64,000 nucleotides of DNA from Purshia tridentata (GCA_003254885.1 QANT01002310.1:1-64000), one strand, 5' to 3'. Numbered from the stretch's first letter, positions 23,901 to 36,707 are shown. Program-made: numbers and translations. Notes: a model not told the origin generated them from the sequence alone.

Positions 23901-26900
23901 TCTAAATAGTATACCAGAGTTTTATGATTGGGTGTGCCCACCTTTATTCATTATTTGTGATTATGTAGCTAAGTCAGTACTAAGTTTTATTTACAGCCAA
24001 TTTCCTTTCAAAGACCAGATTGACAAGCTATATATATGTATCTATTTTTTCGTATATTTGGTAACTTTTTAGGCTGTAGTTATGTCATTACCGAGTTCTA
24101 TTTGGGTTGGGGGGGAGGGGGTGTGGCCATTTCAGGCATTATAATGGCTCCCTCCCTGGTAGTATGTTGTGAATATTCCGCTACCTCTCCTTAAAATCAA
24201 CCCAGAACTTTCCTTAAATTATATGCTTATATATACTTCTCTCTCGATTCCTCTCCAACAGAAGTTATTAAGCAAGTATAAAAGTCCGCTTACAGTTTAC
24301 AGTGAAAATCTAGCAGCTGCTAAATTAACATCATGTGAATAGGTATATATGCATACTTACATACATAAAAGCATATACATACTTGCACACATGAATATAT
24401 ACAAATGTATGCATGTAAAGTCTAAAGACATGCATTTATTTGTAATCTAACACAAGCTATCTGGCTACCTAAGGTAAACCTCCTCCTTTCTCTGGGAGGG
24501 ACCAGCTATGTCACTAAAAGTTAAGACTAGACACAACACAGGCATCATTATGTATAGACATGCCTACATGCACATAATACATATATATACATACCTGTGG
24601 TGTGTGCATGTGAGAGAGAGAGAGAGAGAGAGAGAGATACCATGAAGCAGCTTCTTCTAGTGCAAAAAGGACCCCACCAACCGGGGCACGGAAGGCAGCT
24701 GCAACACCAGCAGCAGCACCACAGGTAATCAGATCCCGCCGGTCCCGATCATTTTTGAAGTATCTAAGCCATTTCCAGGTTACATGATACTTGTGAGAAC
24801 CACCCTGTCCAAACAAAGAGCCTATGCAAGCGCCAGTGTGTACCATAGGTCCTTCCTTGCCCAAAACAAACCCAGCAGCTACTCCAAATAAAGAGCCAAA
24901 AATCTGCCAAGTTGGGATTACGTGATTATTACAATATCAATTTTCAAATGTCTTGTCAGCTTTATGCAACCATCTGTTGGATGCCAATAATACTTACAAC
25001 TATACTTTCCAAGAGTCATAGATAACAATAATGGCTTTACACTGAGTTCTCTTTCAATGTTTTGGTTTGCTGTATCAAGAACTCCATATTTGTGCTAGTA
25101 ACAAGTGAAATTAGAACATCTCTTTGAAGTACTTAATTGGCAATAGAGAGTTCAAGAAACTACCAAAAAAGAATGTTGCAAAAATTTCGCTCATAGTGAG
25201 AGGTAGCTGAGGTAATTAATTATACAGTGCTTGCTAATATATGAGAGCCAGAAACGATAGGTACATTGTATAAAATATGTGACCAAAAATTTTGGACCTT
25301 CTTGATGCATACTTCTAAGAAGGCAGCTGACTAAAGTCCACCCAGCTGAATTGTGTTTTAATAACCTATGGTGCATGCAATTCAACTACAATCCATAACC
25401 ATGTTAATGACCCACCATCTTGAGATTGCTTCTACTAATTCACTAATGGGCACAAGGGTAAGTTTTAAGCAATTTCTACATACCAAGAATCAATATGATG
25501 TGAAGGTGAACCCTTATAATTGATTCTGACAGAATGATATTAAATAAAATAAGAGTTCTATTTTCTTTCAAAAAGATGTAAACCAGTACATCCCCAGCCA
25601 AAAAAAGGATGTATTAATATATACAAAATGCATGAAATTCCCATAGATTTCTGCTTTACCTATCTAAAAAGATCAGTACAATATCTGCAGTGAGAGAGAG
25701 AGAGAGGGAGAAAGGGAGGGAGATGGAATTAGTTGCAGACAGTCCTTGTAACTTTACTAAAAATTTTGTCATAAAGGAGTTAAGAGTTCTATAATATTTT
25801 ACATATGAGTAATGCTAGAGACACCATAAACAAATCCCAAATCTGGATCCCAAATAATGTGGAAGTGGTTCATTTGTTCATATTTGGGCCTACTTTGAAC
25901 CTCAATTTTTTTTTCTAACAAGCATAACAGTGCCATTTTATTTATGACATCATTTGGTGACTCTATTATTGTTTACATTTTAATTAAATGCAAAACATTC
26001 ACTTCAATCTTTACCTATCTTTTGGACATAAAAATTGCGCAAAAGTATGAGTGAGATAAAAAGAAGAGAGCTGCTTTCAGTCTGTTACTCACCTTTACAA
26101 AGAGGGTACTAGGAGCCAATATAGAATGAGCATCTACACCATTGAGATATGCTTTCACCTCAGGTATGCTAGAGCCTGCTGCTGCAGGGGCAATGTAGGC
26201 GCAAAGAGCAGCAGCAGCAGCAGCAAAGACCATGTTACAACAAGCGAATGCTGCAAATGCCTGATAATACCTGCACTGGATTTAACAGAACATCATAGTT
26301 ACTCAAAAATATATTAAAGTATGGGAATATCACAAGCATGAAAGTTGTCTCTGGAATGCATAGCAATTAGTACGTTACCAGGATAATGATTACATCTTTG
26401 CAATTTTTATATGTAAATGGTCAAAAATTCAAGAAGATATATTTGTATAAGTGGAAATATATAAGAAATAAATACTTTTAACATTTATTTAACACAACTT
26501 GAGTTCAAATGTCTTCCAAGAGGTTATACAATTTCCCTTTTTTGTCTTCATGATTTACCCTGCACTCCTAAACAGGGCCCCGTCCCTGACCAAGGCTTGC
26601 ACTCAAGTTTCATTTCAGTGAAAGATATTACTACCTAAATAAGATGAAATGGCATTGTAAAATTTACCAAGCTATTTTCACTTTTCAGTAATGAGATTCT
26701 GAACAGGTTCTACTACATTACCAGTCCAGTATTTATAAGGCAAGAAATAATACAAGATATAAAACAATAAAGAAAAATATGCATTTCAACAGCAAAAAGA
26801 AATGAATATTATTTCATGGTAGGTTAGGTCAAATATTTAAACTTAAAGCTTGAAAGTAGAGGATTAAATTTCACAGAACCACAATCATTAGTTTATCTCA

Positions 26901-28121
26901 TGCAACAAAATCCAAAGAAATATGCACCCGGAACAATATAAATAGAATATTGAAAAAAAGGGAGGGGCCAAAGGTTACTGCATTGAAACTCAGAGGGATG
27001 ATACTAAGGCACTAGGCTTACTTTTCCTGACGCATGAGCTTCTTGGTAAGCAAGAATTTGAAACCAGCAATATTCTCGACAGCCATGTTATTGAAAAAGC
27101 CAACTAACCCAGTGCTTAGCCCAATAAGGAGGGCAAGTGTCCATTTGAGAGAAACATACTGAAATATCTCAAAACTTGTTCTAGACCTCCAGTCCTGCTT
27201 GAAAAGATCATTCTCAATAATCCTACAAGAAAGCAAAGATAAACCAATGAGGTAGCATATAAAAACAATAATGATATAAATTATGATCCACAAACGAGCC
27301 ATACTTCAATTCAGTGCAGTATTATATCATCATGGCTTACAAGAAAATAAATTGCAGGAGGGTGTTCTTCAATGAGATGCCAAAAGGTTGTTTCCAAAAG
27401 ATTCCATGATTGACTCCTATGATTAACAGGCTACTGAAATTAATTTATCAAGTCATTCCCGTCAAAATTGGAAGGTCATGCAACAGTTCATATCTTTCCC
27501 CATTTACAATTTAAAAACACTCCAAGATACATTGACATGCTACATTTTAACAAGCATTTGTTTAAAAGTAAAGAGCGACTGCATCATATCTGTAAAATTG
27601 AACTCCATAAAGGAAAATAATGAATCATATAATAATAATAGGCATCAAAGTCAAATATAAGCATCAAAATTGAACTACTATTTTATTCTCAGTCTCACCA
27701 AATGAATAAATTAATAAGCCGTCCCATAATGATAATCCTAAAAAGAGTTTGAACACAGCCCAAAACATAAAAGCTTCAAATTTTGCTAGTTTCATTTCCG
27801 GGAAACCAAAACAACACAAGATTCAAAAATTTAGTCTTCTTGGTATCCATTGTGTGGACTGTGGACAAACAAACAACAATAAAGACAAAAAAAATAAAGT
27901 GAAAGAAAGAAATGAGAAAGTGTGGGAGGGAAGAAAACGAACTCATAGTCAAGGCTCTCAATGGGGCAGACATTGGCACCAACAATGGCAAGCTGAGAGG
28001 TGTTGTTTCTCCTGTTTTTGAGAAGTGGTTCTCTCAATCCCCCTTTATTGTTCATCATCCCTGAAGATTCATCACTCTCTAATAACCCTTCTATTTCTAT
28101 ACCACTCTCAGTCTCCTCCAT
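20714..28121 (-). CDS. CLC-C: Chloride channel/anion transporter, CLC-c type
   Basis: Exons in transcript order: 28121-27943, 27222-27022, 26270-26093, 24903-24641, 23052-22783, 22043-20915, 20803-20714; 769 aa, matching the ~780 aa of Arabidopsis CLC-c. Plant CLC-c proteins move anions across the tonoplast and act in stomatal movement and salt tolerance. Visible parts: acidic N-terminus with SLDYE; many membrane helices; filter motif G159-S-S-I-P163; gating Glu203 in GKEGP; proton-pathway Glu270 in FALEEAASWW; GIAVPSGLFIPVILAG; two C-terminal CBS domains (about 595-760), the second ending ILTRHDFMAEHILGLYP. Having both Glu203 and Glu270 is the exchanger-type set, numbered as in AtCLC-a. The position-160 Ser is the chloride-type residue (Pro in nitrate-selective CLC-a). 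Odd: residue 161 is Ser where Gly is usual. Intron 5 carries a partial duplicate of exon 5. Confidence 0.93.
20872..20902. repeat. (GA)n microsatellite next to a CLC-C donor site
   Basis: On the transcribed (minus) strand this is a CT run starting about 12 bases inside intron 6, just after the 5' splice site of exon 6. Compare the similar run at 24612-24638. Confidence 0.9.
22402..22833. repeat. Tandem duplication covering the 3' end of CLC-C exon 5 and its donor site
   Basis: 22402-22610 repeats 22619-22833 at about 95 percent identity; the offset is 217-223 bp because one copy has 6 extra bases. The right copy contains the true 3' end of exon 5 (22783-22833) with its 5' splice site. The left copy, inside intron 5, carries the same ~51 exon bases (22560-22610) and an identical donor at 22559. 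The copied exon piece has lost the rest of the exon upstream and is preceded by a poly(A)-rich tract on the minus strand. High identity suggests a recent event. Confidence 0.9.
24612..24638. repeat. (GA)n microsatellite next to a CLC-C donor site
   Basis: On the transcribed (minus) strand this CT run begins at intron position 3, directly after the GT of exon 4's donor (GTATCTCTCTCT). Confidence 0.9.
25807..25974. mobile_element. MITE with ~22-bp imperfect TIRs
   Basis: The left end AGTAATGCTAGAGACACC (25808-25825) resembles the reverse complement of the right end (AACAATAATAGAGTCACC). Non-coding, about 170 bp, in CLC-C intron 3. Exact termini and target duplication are uncertain. Confidence 0.5.
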
Positions 28122-30314
28122 CCTCTCTCTCCCCAGCTCTCTCTCTGCAACTGACTTCTTCAGTTCTCTTTTTCACTCATCAAGAAACCTTTTGATTATG
28201 ACCAAAAAAAAGAGAGACTTTTCTTGATGTCATGTACTCATGTTATCTTTTCTTTTTCTTCAGAAAAAAAAACAAGAATTGTAAAAACTCTATTAAAAAG
28301 ATGGAAGGTACTAATATTTAAATTATTTTGACGATTTGTTTAGTTTCCTCAAACGGATATGGTATTCCCGATAGATGTGGGTTGGTTCGTCAGTTTACTT
28401 TGGTTTGATTGAGATGTGGGTGGTCATTTTAATTTGTTTTGATTCAGACGTGGCTTGATCATTGATTAACATATGGACAAGGTATTAATTAGATAATACA
28501 TTATCACATGAAGAAGGTGACCTTAATTACGTGCTCCAGTGGCAACAAAAAAGTAAAAAGTCAACTATGTCCTCACCTACCTTATCAAAAATGTTCCCCG
28601 AAGGAGAAAAATATCTGATGTAGCGCAACTATAGGACTCAACACTACAAGAGGGTTAAGTTAAAATAAATAATCACCTCCCCTTCAGCATGTAAATATAA
28701 GCTCTGCACTCGCTTGGAGACTACTCAGCAGTGTGTGACAATGATCTCAATTAGCCTTTTAAGGGCAGCTCTCAAGCACATATGACAGTATTGACTGCAT
28801 GTGTATGATAGCGTAAAGGCTTTGCATATGTATGAAAATTTATTCATGGCTCTGCGAGTATCTTGAGATCACTCGAGCTTGTATAACAGTTTTCCAAGAG
28901 TAACTGATTGAGTGTGAGTTATTATTTTGGAATTTCATGCTTTTACTTAAAAATTTCACTGTTTATTATACATTTATGATTTATTTCAGAATATTTGGTA
29001 CCTGGATTTAATAAATGAATTATACATTCAGCTTTGATTTGCTAAAATGCATAGCTAACTTTGAACATGTTTGAGAAAAAGTTTTAAAACCGGGAGATTT
29101 CAAAGAGAGTAGTGAGGTCTTTGAGAAAATCTTGTTTTAAAATTTTGAAAGGAAAAATATAGCTTTAAGCTTTATTAGAGATTGCTGAGGTCAGGCCGTA
29201 CCACGTCATGACATTATTTATCCACCTTCAGTTCATCGGCATCGTGGGCATAATGTTGTCCTTAAATTGTCTATATAGTTTTATGTTGTAAACCTAATTT
29301 AGGCATGCTCTAATAACCCTGTGTTTGGGTGATTATGACTTAATTGATATGTCGGGTCGAAGACCCTTTAGGTTGTGGTAGAGGTGAATGTCAGTTGTTA
29401 GAAGTGTTTTCTTCAGGTTTTACACGTTGAGTTTGTCCAATTTCAAGGGAGGTTTTACTAAAATTTCAATAGAATTTTCCTTATTATTAGATTCTATATG
29501 ATCACTCTAGGTTCTAGGGTAGAATGTGGAAATAGTCCTATTACTAAGTTCCTTGGATTGACAAATCTTAGACAATGAATGCCACGACATGAGCTCGAGC
29601 TAAGCCACCAAAACATAGCCATTATGGAATTAAGATCCTTGCATGAAATGACTAAGAGTTTGAACATACGCATTATATATGTAAAAATGACTTGGGAATT
29701 GTCTATTTTTTTAGTCATTTCAAAAATCATTCTTGTAAAAAAATCAATCAAATCGAAAATAATTCAATATATCAGTACATTTATTGCACGTCTCATTTGT
29801 TTTTGTTTTTTCTTTCTACACTGATGCCTTGTTTATTTTGGATATATATATTTTTTTTTGGACTAAGTTTCCATGAAGAATGCTAGTACCATTTTCTTAT
29901 ATGTTTTCTCTTTTCTCTTGTTCATTACGCAATGTAGTTTTATAATTTAAAACAGTTTATTTCAAGATCACCCTTTCAAGATTATATATGCAAAACAATT
30001 TATCAAATTAAAAATTGTCTTCTCATTTAACTATTATCAAATAAATAGACAATTTAGGTAACAATTAAATTCACAGTCTATTTATTTAATAATAGTTAAA
30101 TAATTAATCAATCTCTACTTGATTAGGAATAATTATTGTAAAATGCATGTTTTGTGTCCTATTGACTAAATTTAACAATAAGGTAACTCATTAATTAAAC
30201 CAAAATTAGTTTTCCTTTCTTTTTCATTTTTTCTCAAACACTCTCTCTCTTTCCTCTCATTAATTAAGTATGTCCAATTGTTCACAGAATTAGGTTATAT
30301 TTGATTGTAGATAT
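28122..30314. other. Intergenic region upstream of CLC-C
   Basis: The first few hundred bases hold the CLC-C 5' UTR and promoter (minus strand); the UTR is CT-rich near 28125-28150. Beyond about 28250 the DNA is AT-rich without a supported gene; open frames are short and show no recognisable domain. I see no clear transposon ends here. Confidence 0.5.
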
Positions 30315-30714
30315 ATATATACAGGCACCTTCCAGTGTGGGATTCCATATTTAAGCCTAAATGTGGGATCCCTCATGGATCCACTACACATTGTATTTCG
30401 ATAATCAGAACCGTCTACATTTTTGGTCTCCATTGAAGGATCGTGCTTGCAAAAAATTAGATTAATCGGAGACCATTTGACCGTTGATTAATTGATCACA
30501 ATTTCAAGTGTTTATCGAAATGGTTTGTTCGTCTATTTATTTGATCAAAGTTAGATAGCTTAATAGTTTCCGATTTGCTTAATTTTTTGCAAGGATGATC
30601 TTTAAATGTAGACCTAGAAAATAGACGGTTCGGATCGTTTAAATACCCTATGGAATGGGCCCCAATGAAGAATCCCATAAATATGGGATCTCACACTTGA
30701 AGGGGCTTGTATAT
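30315..30714. mobile_element. MITE of ~400 bp with TATATAC-ended inverted repeats
   Basis: The left arm (30315-30357) and right arm (about 30672-30714) are imperfect reverse complements; both read TATATACA(G/A)G at the tip, then CAGTGTGGGATTCC or CAAGTGTGAGATCCC. The inner arms also pair: GCAAAAAATTAG...AATCGGAGACC with its relative CCGATTTGCTTAATTTTTTGC. It sits in a TA-rich target. Non-coding. Terminal motif shared with 76-206; inner motif shared with 61911-62310. Confidence 0.7.
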
Positions 30715-30723
30715 ATATACAGT

Positions 30724-31809
30724 GAGGCTCTGTAGGATACTACAAATAAAGTTATTTGTAGTCCTGTATGGGTAGCCGTCCGATCAAAATTAATGAGGAT
30801 GTAAGGTTCAGATGTGTTTGAACCTTATAACCCGTTTAACACCCCAAGCACCCCCAAACCCCAAAAAGCTTCAGTTCCTCAAGCTTCACCCACGCACACA
30901 AGGTCGCCTTTGTTTGGAATGACGCCATCCAGAAGGACGCCGGAGAAGGTGGGAAACGGCAGCAGGCACGATCCTTCTTTGGTTCCTAAGTTGCACCTGC
31001 TCTGGTTCCCAAGTCACACGAAGCAAGAAGACCCATCCAAACTGTGAAGCCCATAAGAAGACGCGGCGCGAAGAAGGAGGGAAACGGCTTGATCTGTAGA
31101 GCTTGAGAAGGCCATGTCACCCACCAGATTTGAATTTTTTTTCTGTTGCATTGTTATTTTGCATCTATTTATGTAACAGAAATCTAATATTGATTTGAGT
31201 CTGATTTGTTATTTCACTAATTTCATTGACTAAATTCAATTAGGTGCCAATTGCTCAAAAAATTAGTCATATATGGGTTGATCTTGATTGACTTAAGTTT
31301 GTTGACCCGTGTATCCATGGCTAAAGCTAAATCAAAATCTAACAAATCAAAATCAAAATCTCCAGACCCATTGCTACCCGTGTATCCATTGTAGAAACTG
31401 GTATTTTGGTATTAAAAACGTACACCCAGTGTATTGAATTACAAACTGAATATATACAGTCTAGCTAGTAACAGCAGCCACAAAGAGCTCCTAAAAGAAA
31501 GGAAGATTGAAACTACTTTACAGCTAAAGCGAAATCAAAATCCACCAAATCAAAATCAAAATCTCTAGACCCAGGCGGGGCTTGATGGGTCTCCTACCGC
31601 CTCCTTCTCCGGAGTCGTTCTTCACCTGGAATGGAAGGGTTTCTTAGTTGTTTGATGTTCAGAAGATGGGTCTGATGTCGGGTTTGGTGGTGCCTGCGGG
31701 TTGTAAGGCTCAAACAGATCTGAGCCACAAATGTTCATTAATCCTACATCCAACGGCTACCCATGTATCCTACAAATAACCTTATTTGTAAGATCCTACA
31801 TCAGAGCCT
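30724..31809. mobile_element. Non-autonomous long-TIR DNA transposon (~1.1 kb)
   Basis: About 110-bp terminal inverted repeats: AGGCTCTGTAGGAT...TACAAATAA at 30725 onward pairs with TTATTTGTAAGATCCTACA...AGAGCCT ending at 31809. The arms include a shared GGGTAGCCGT block. The interior has a GC-richer stretch (30850-31090) with a short open frame (30814-31047) lacking a known domain, and an internal direct repeat of about 50 bp (31320-31370 and 31523-31573, each with AAATCAAAATCAAAATCTC). No transposase. The long TIRs suggest a Mutator-like element. It begins about 10 bp after the element at 30315-30714. Confidence 0.72.
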
Positions 31810-31838
31810 AGCTGCAAATACCATCTCTAAAGAAGAAC

Positions 31839-31863
31839 TATATATATATATATATATATATAT
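31839..31863. repeat. (TA)n microsatellite
   Basis: About 12 TA units between the long-TIR element and the TWINKY promoter. The remaining ~270 bp to the TWINKY start (32134) would hold its promoter and 5' UTR. Confidence 0.9.
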
Positions 31864-32133
31864 AAAAAGTAAATTTTGTTTGCGTATTTATCTTTGATTC
31901 GGATCACAATGGCTATATTATATTTACACCTTACTTGAAAGTTTTATACTTTTACTCTTTATCAAGTGGTGGCCTGATAATTAACTAGAATAACTACAAT
32001 TTCTCTTTCAATCGAACGGTGGCCTGATCATAAATATGAAATATCTGATACAAGGGATAAATAGAATAGAAGCGCTGCCTTGTTTCTTAAAGCGCGAAGC
32101 CGGAACCAACAAATCCAAAACCAAAAACCAAGA

Positions 32134-35100
32134 ATGCTCATTACTCCATCAATTATTCGCCTTTATCATCCTCTCCACGCGCACCACATAGCACTCTTCT
32201 TCTCCAAACACCGCTTGCTTAGCAGTCCCTTATCATCCACCACTTTAGCCCATGTTTGGTGCTACTCTTCCTCTCATTCCAGCAACGTGCCCAATACACC
32301 AGGTTCCCTTTTGCCGTTCTCAAACGCATCTATACTATGAGAAAGCTCCTCCTAGTCCCTTGTTATTGTTTCCATGACTTGGGTTTTTGTTGTTTTTGAA
32401 GCTAATGTGGAGCATATTGAGGAGCAGGCCATTGGCGTGCCGAAAGTGAATCTTTTGAAGCAGAAAATGGAGCTTCTTGGGATTATCTCTGATACTTCAT
32501 GTGTGCCTGGACGCTATAATAATATAGTGTGTCCCAAGGTAGTGTTTTCAATACTTAAAGTAATATTATATGTAATTTGAATAAATATGATGTAAATACT
32601 ATAGTGCAGTAGTGAGTCTTCAATTAAGTTGAGTTTATTATGGTTATTACTACTCTTTTATCATAATCTTTTTGCTGTATATGTATAACAGTATGAGGGC
32701 ATTTGAATATTTTCTCTGTGTTGCTCAAACAGTGCAAAGGTGGGCAGTCAATGGAGAGGAGCTTGTCTCTTCACATTGTTCAAAATGGGTATGCTGCTTC
32801 TGCTAGCTTTCTTGTATGTCTCACTCTGTATTTCCGGCCAGTGGATTGTTTGAGAAATTGGGTTGTAATTACTTCGGTGATTGGATGCCATTAGGGACTT
32901 CGCAATGTGGAGGTGCTTTCGAACTGATTGTAGTTGGGCTGGCAAGGTAACACAATAGAACTGTGTGGTTGTGTTTTTTTATGCCCAACATAGTAAGAAT
33001 TTAGAAGTCAGGACTGAGGAGACATCAGTCATGATTATTAGGTTTTAGGTGTTTGCAGATGGCAGGGCCTCACATAATGGGGTGAAGAAGAAAGTCCAGT
33101 CCTCTGGACAAATGACAGAGGAGGACCTTGGGTTAGAACCACTCGGGGAAAAGGTACTTACATTGACCTATGTCTACCAATGTGTATTTGTTTTTGCATA
33201 CAACTTTCTGTTAATAGAATGAACCATAATTTAATTACTTGGCCTTTCTGATCTGTTATGTCTTATCTATGTTAGTGTTTAAAGGTTTTTTTTCTAATAC
33301 CAATGTTTGAGTTGAAAGAGGAAATACATATTGTGCCCAAATGGCAAATTTATAATCATTTCCTTGTATTTTTCCACATCAAGCTCTCTTTGTCTCTTTC
33401 TCTTGCTCAAATTCCATTTTTACCTTACTTCTGACATGTTATTTTCTTATATAAATAAACAATTTAAACTCTCTTTCATTATTTCAGTTAACTGCATACT
33501 TCTATGAGCGAATGATATCTGCGGAAACTCTGCAGAGAAATGCTGTAATGCAACTTTCTAGGGATAAGGTACCTGAACTTATCATTTGCTGGACTTGCTA
33601 CAGTCAGTTATTTACCAAGATTATGTGCACGTAGAGGCATGAGTGAAAGAAAATTCTCCACGCAAAGGTTCTTGTACCGTTGTATTCTTTGTAGTTGTCA
33701 ACAACAAGGTCTTTCACTTCATAGTTCGCTGTCATTAATTTGCTTGAGTCGTTTGTGACTCAGTATGATTTAGCCAAGTTTGATATTTCATTCCAAGAGA
33801 AACCAGTTGAGATAATATTACTGAACATTTGCAATTGCATAATTGTCCTGATTAGTGAACAGACACACACACACTCTTCAATTCAAGCACTTTTTTGGGT
33901 TACAGGTTCAACCTCTTCATCAGAGATTGATCTATCTTAAAAACTACTGAGATTTGCAGGATGTCATTGCATTTACCTATAAACTCAATGGAATTCTTGT
34001 TGGCTGCAAGTACCGGACCATAGAAAAAAGATTTTGGCAGGTACATCATACAAGTGCTAAAATTTTCCCAGGATTTTTGTATTGGCAAATGTATAGAATG
34101 CATGACTTGTTTTTTGGCCTGATATAATGTGTGGCTATGAAGTGAAATGCATTCTTATCAGAATGTGATTTCAATTTCTGTTATTGATTTTCAGGAGAAG
34201 GGTACAGAGAAAATATTATATGGAATTGATGACATAAGTGATGCAGCTGAAGTTATCATCGTAACTTCCATTTCCCCTTATTTCTTCTGTTTTCCTTCTC
34301 TCTCCCCTGGGCCCCCAGCTTATTTTTGTGAATCTGATGTTGTCTATAGGTTGAAGGTGAGTTAGATAAGCTTTCAGTGGAGGAAGCTGGTTTCTGCAAT
34401 TGTGTCAGTGTACCTAGTGGTGCGCCAGGAAAGGTTTCTGTTAAATTGCCATCTTTGGAAAAGGTGTGGGTCAAATTTTATAGAGCCTTTGCCTTTTCAT
34501 ATGGTTTTCTGTTAACATGCTTTAATATCAGTTTAGTAGCTGAGAATTCTTCTTAATATATTTATTTACATTAGGACACTGCATTTCAGTATCTGTGGAA
34601 CTGCAAACAGTATTTGGATAAGGTATGATAATTTATGTCTCCCATTCAATTAAACAATTCTACATATGGAAACAAAGGACACTTTTATATGATTACCTGT
34701 TAGGTTTCTCGCATTATCCTAGCAACCGATAATGATGCACCAGGGCAAGCTTTGGCCAGAGAGATAGCACGCCGCCTTGGGACATACAGGTTGGTTAAAC
34801 AAATTTTCTGTAACTTTTGCATTGTATTTGAGAAATCCTTCAATCTGTTTGTGCACTGAATTTTTGTATGCACACTCATTGGATAAGTGGCTTCAATTTT
34901 CATTTTCCAAATGACTGATTGCAAGCTGAAACTTTCATGTGACTGAACTAAACATGTGATAAGTGTAAAGGTGATCAGATCAGAACAATTACCATTCACT
35001 GTTGCTTAATGAAGTTGTTCTAGAGCAAGCCAGTTGTTAGACCACTGGATTAGATTGCTATAAGTCATGACATCTATGAACTTCAATGTAACAATTTTCT

Positions 35101-35890
35101 ATATGGGGGGTTCTTTGTGTGTGTGTGTGTCTCTTATTTCCTTTTACTTTCATTGGCTGTCAGATGTTGGCAAGTAATTTGGCCAAAGAAAGATGAGTTC
35201 AGCTCTTTCAAAGATGCTAATGAGGTATGTATGATGCTTCCACTCTTTTCCTTATCGTCACTACTGTTGTTTTTTATTGCTACTAGACTCTACTAGTTGT
35301 TGTTCAAAGGTTTGGTACATGTAGGGAGGATTAGATATACTGCTATGTGTACATTGTACTGGACCAAGTTTGCTGATATCTTGAGATCCCAAAATACTGT
35401 TATATTGACTTTGAACTGTAGAATACATTGAATAGTTTTGAAATTTTTTGACAATAAATTTCTCAAAAAAATAAAACAAAATTTCTGGAAATGATAGAAG
35501 AATCTGTAGTCCATCATCAATATTGGAAATTTGGAAGTGTCAAACTGGAAGAATCTGAGTTGCACATAAAGACCAAACCATCTTAAATGACTTCTTTTCT
35601 ACTGTTGGTCCTTGAACAACCATTTCTTTGTGGTTCACTGAATGTGGTTTTCTTTAATGGCTTTGTTTGTTTTACAAGAAAGAGGAATTTGTTATTGTTA
35701 CAAATATAAAAATCTTTATGTACTTGCTCTCACAATCTGAAAACATAATGATTTTCTAAGGATGCTGCCTTTTTATCTAATGTTTGGATTATGGCCATAG
35801 GTTCTCAAGTACATGGGACCTGATGCTTTGAGAAAGGTGATTGAAAATGCAGAACTGTATCAGCTATGCATCTCAGACCAAGTAGTATGA
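32134..35890 (+). CDS. TWINKY: TWINKY: primase-only TWINKLE paralogue, organelle-targeted
   Basis: Exons: 32134-32302, 32402-32538, 32733-32788, 32895-32946, 33049-33153, 33488-33568, 33960-34040, 34195-34260, 34350-34463, 34575-34622, 34704-34789, 35164-35224, 35801-35890; 381 aa. It matches the N-terminal half of TWINKLE (40093-52209) exon for exon. The N-terminus (MLITPSIIRLYHPLHAHH) is rich in His, Arg and Ser and lacks acids, like a mitochondrial/plastid presequence. Zinc ribbon C100-x2-C103...C128-x4-C133 is complete. The Toprim core VEGE (250-253) and DND (312-314) is complete, so primer synthesis is plausible. It stops 11 residues after NAELY; the helicase is absent by design of the last exon, as in Arabidopsis At1g30660. 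Exon 5 was placed at the GTTTTAG acceptor (33048) because other AGs break the frame. No disruptions seen. Function inferred, not shown. Confidence 0.87.
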
Positions 35891-36707
35891 AGTTCAGACA
35901 AGTATATGCACAGATAGAATACTGGCTTCTTATTACACAAAAGGCACATGAATGCTGCAAAGTTTTCCCAAGATTTTTACTTGTGATTCATAGCAGGGGT
36001 TTAAAATGATTTAACTTGATGTTGAAGAAAAGGATATAGCAGGTTAACAATCATTGCTTAGTTTGTATAGAAGCAACTTGTTATACAGATTTGAATGGAT
36101 TTAAATAGGTTTTTAGTGCTGCAGGGATTTACCTCCCAAGATCTTGTTGTAAATTAACTTTGACTCTATGTGGAGTCCTTTCCTCTTAATCTTAATGGTC
36201 ATTGATCTCCTGCTTATCTTTGGCATTGTTTGACTTTCATAATTTCATTCCAAGTCTTATATAACAAATACAAAGACTATATCATGGTGTGTACTAGTGT
36301 AAAAGGAAACCAACCAAACTCTTCTGAAAATATGCCGTTTGTGATACAAAATTCACATTGCACACCAAGTAATGCCAAGATCAATATAACTACATAAGAA
36401 CTAATTCTAAATACAATCATGACATCCCGTTTTATGCTGCATAGTACAATGATGAAAACTTGTGCAACAATACGTTAATGAATAGTGGCATTTCTCTGCC
36501 TAATGTTAAAGAGGTTTGGAATTCTAATTTCTTTTTCTAAATAATTTAAATAAACCTCAACCATTTGCAAATTAAGTAATGCCAAGACCATACGACCTAA
36601 TTCTAAATTCAATCTGAACACATCCCATTTTATATGTTCTACGGTTGAATTTTTTTTTTCTTGAAAATAATGGGAAGTGGGTTTCTTCAATTGTTAATTT
36701 CTTTTTT

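Noticed and set aside
27749-28227. Plus-strand open frames opposite CLC-C exon 1
   Set aside because: Antisense to a well-supported first exon; no homology recognised.
30814-31047. GC-rich 77-codon open frame
   Set aside because: Lies wholly inside a long-TIR transposon; no recognised domain and no promoter or splice context.
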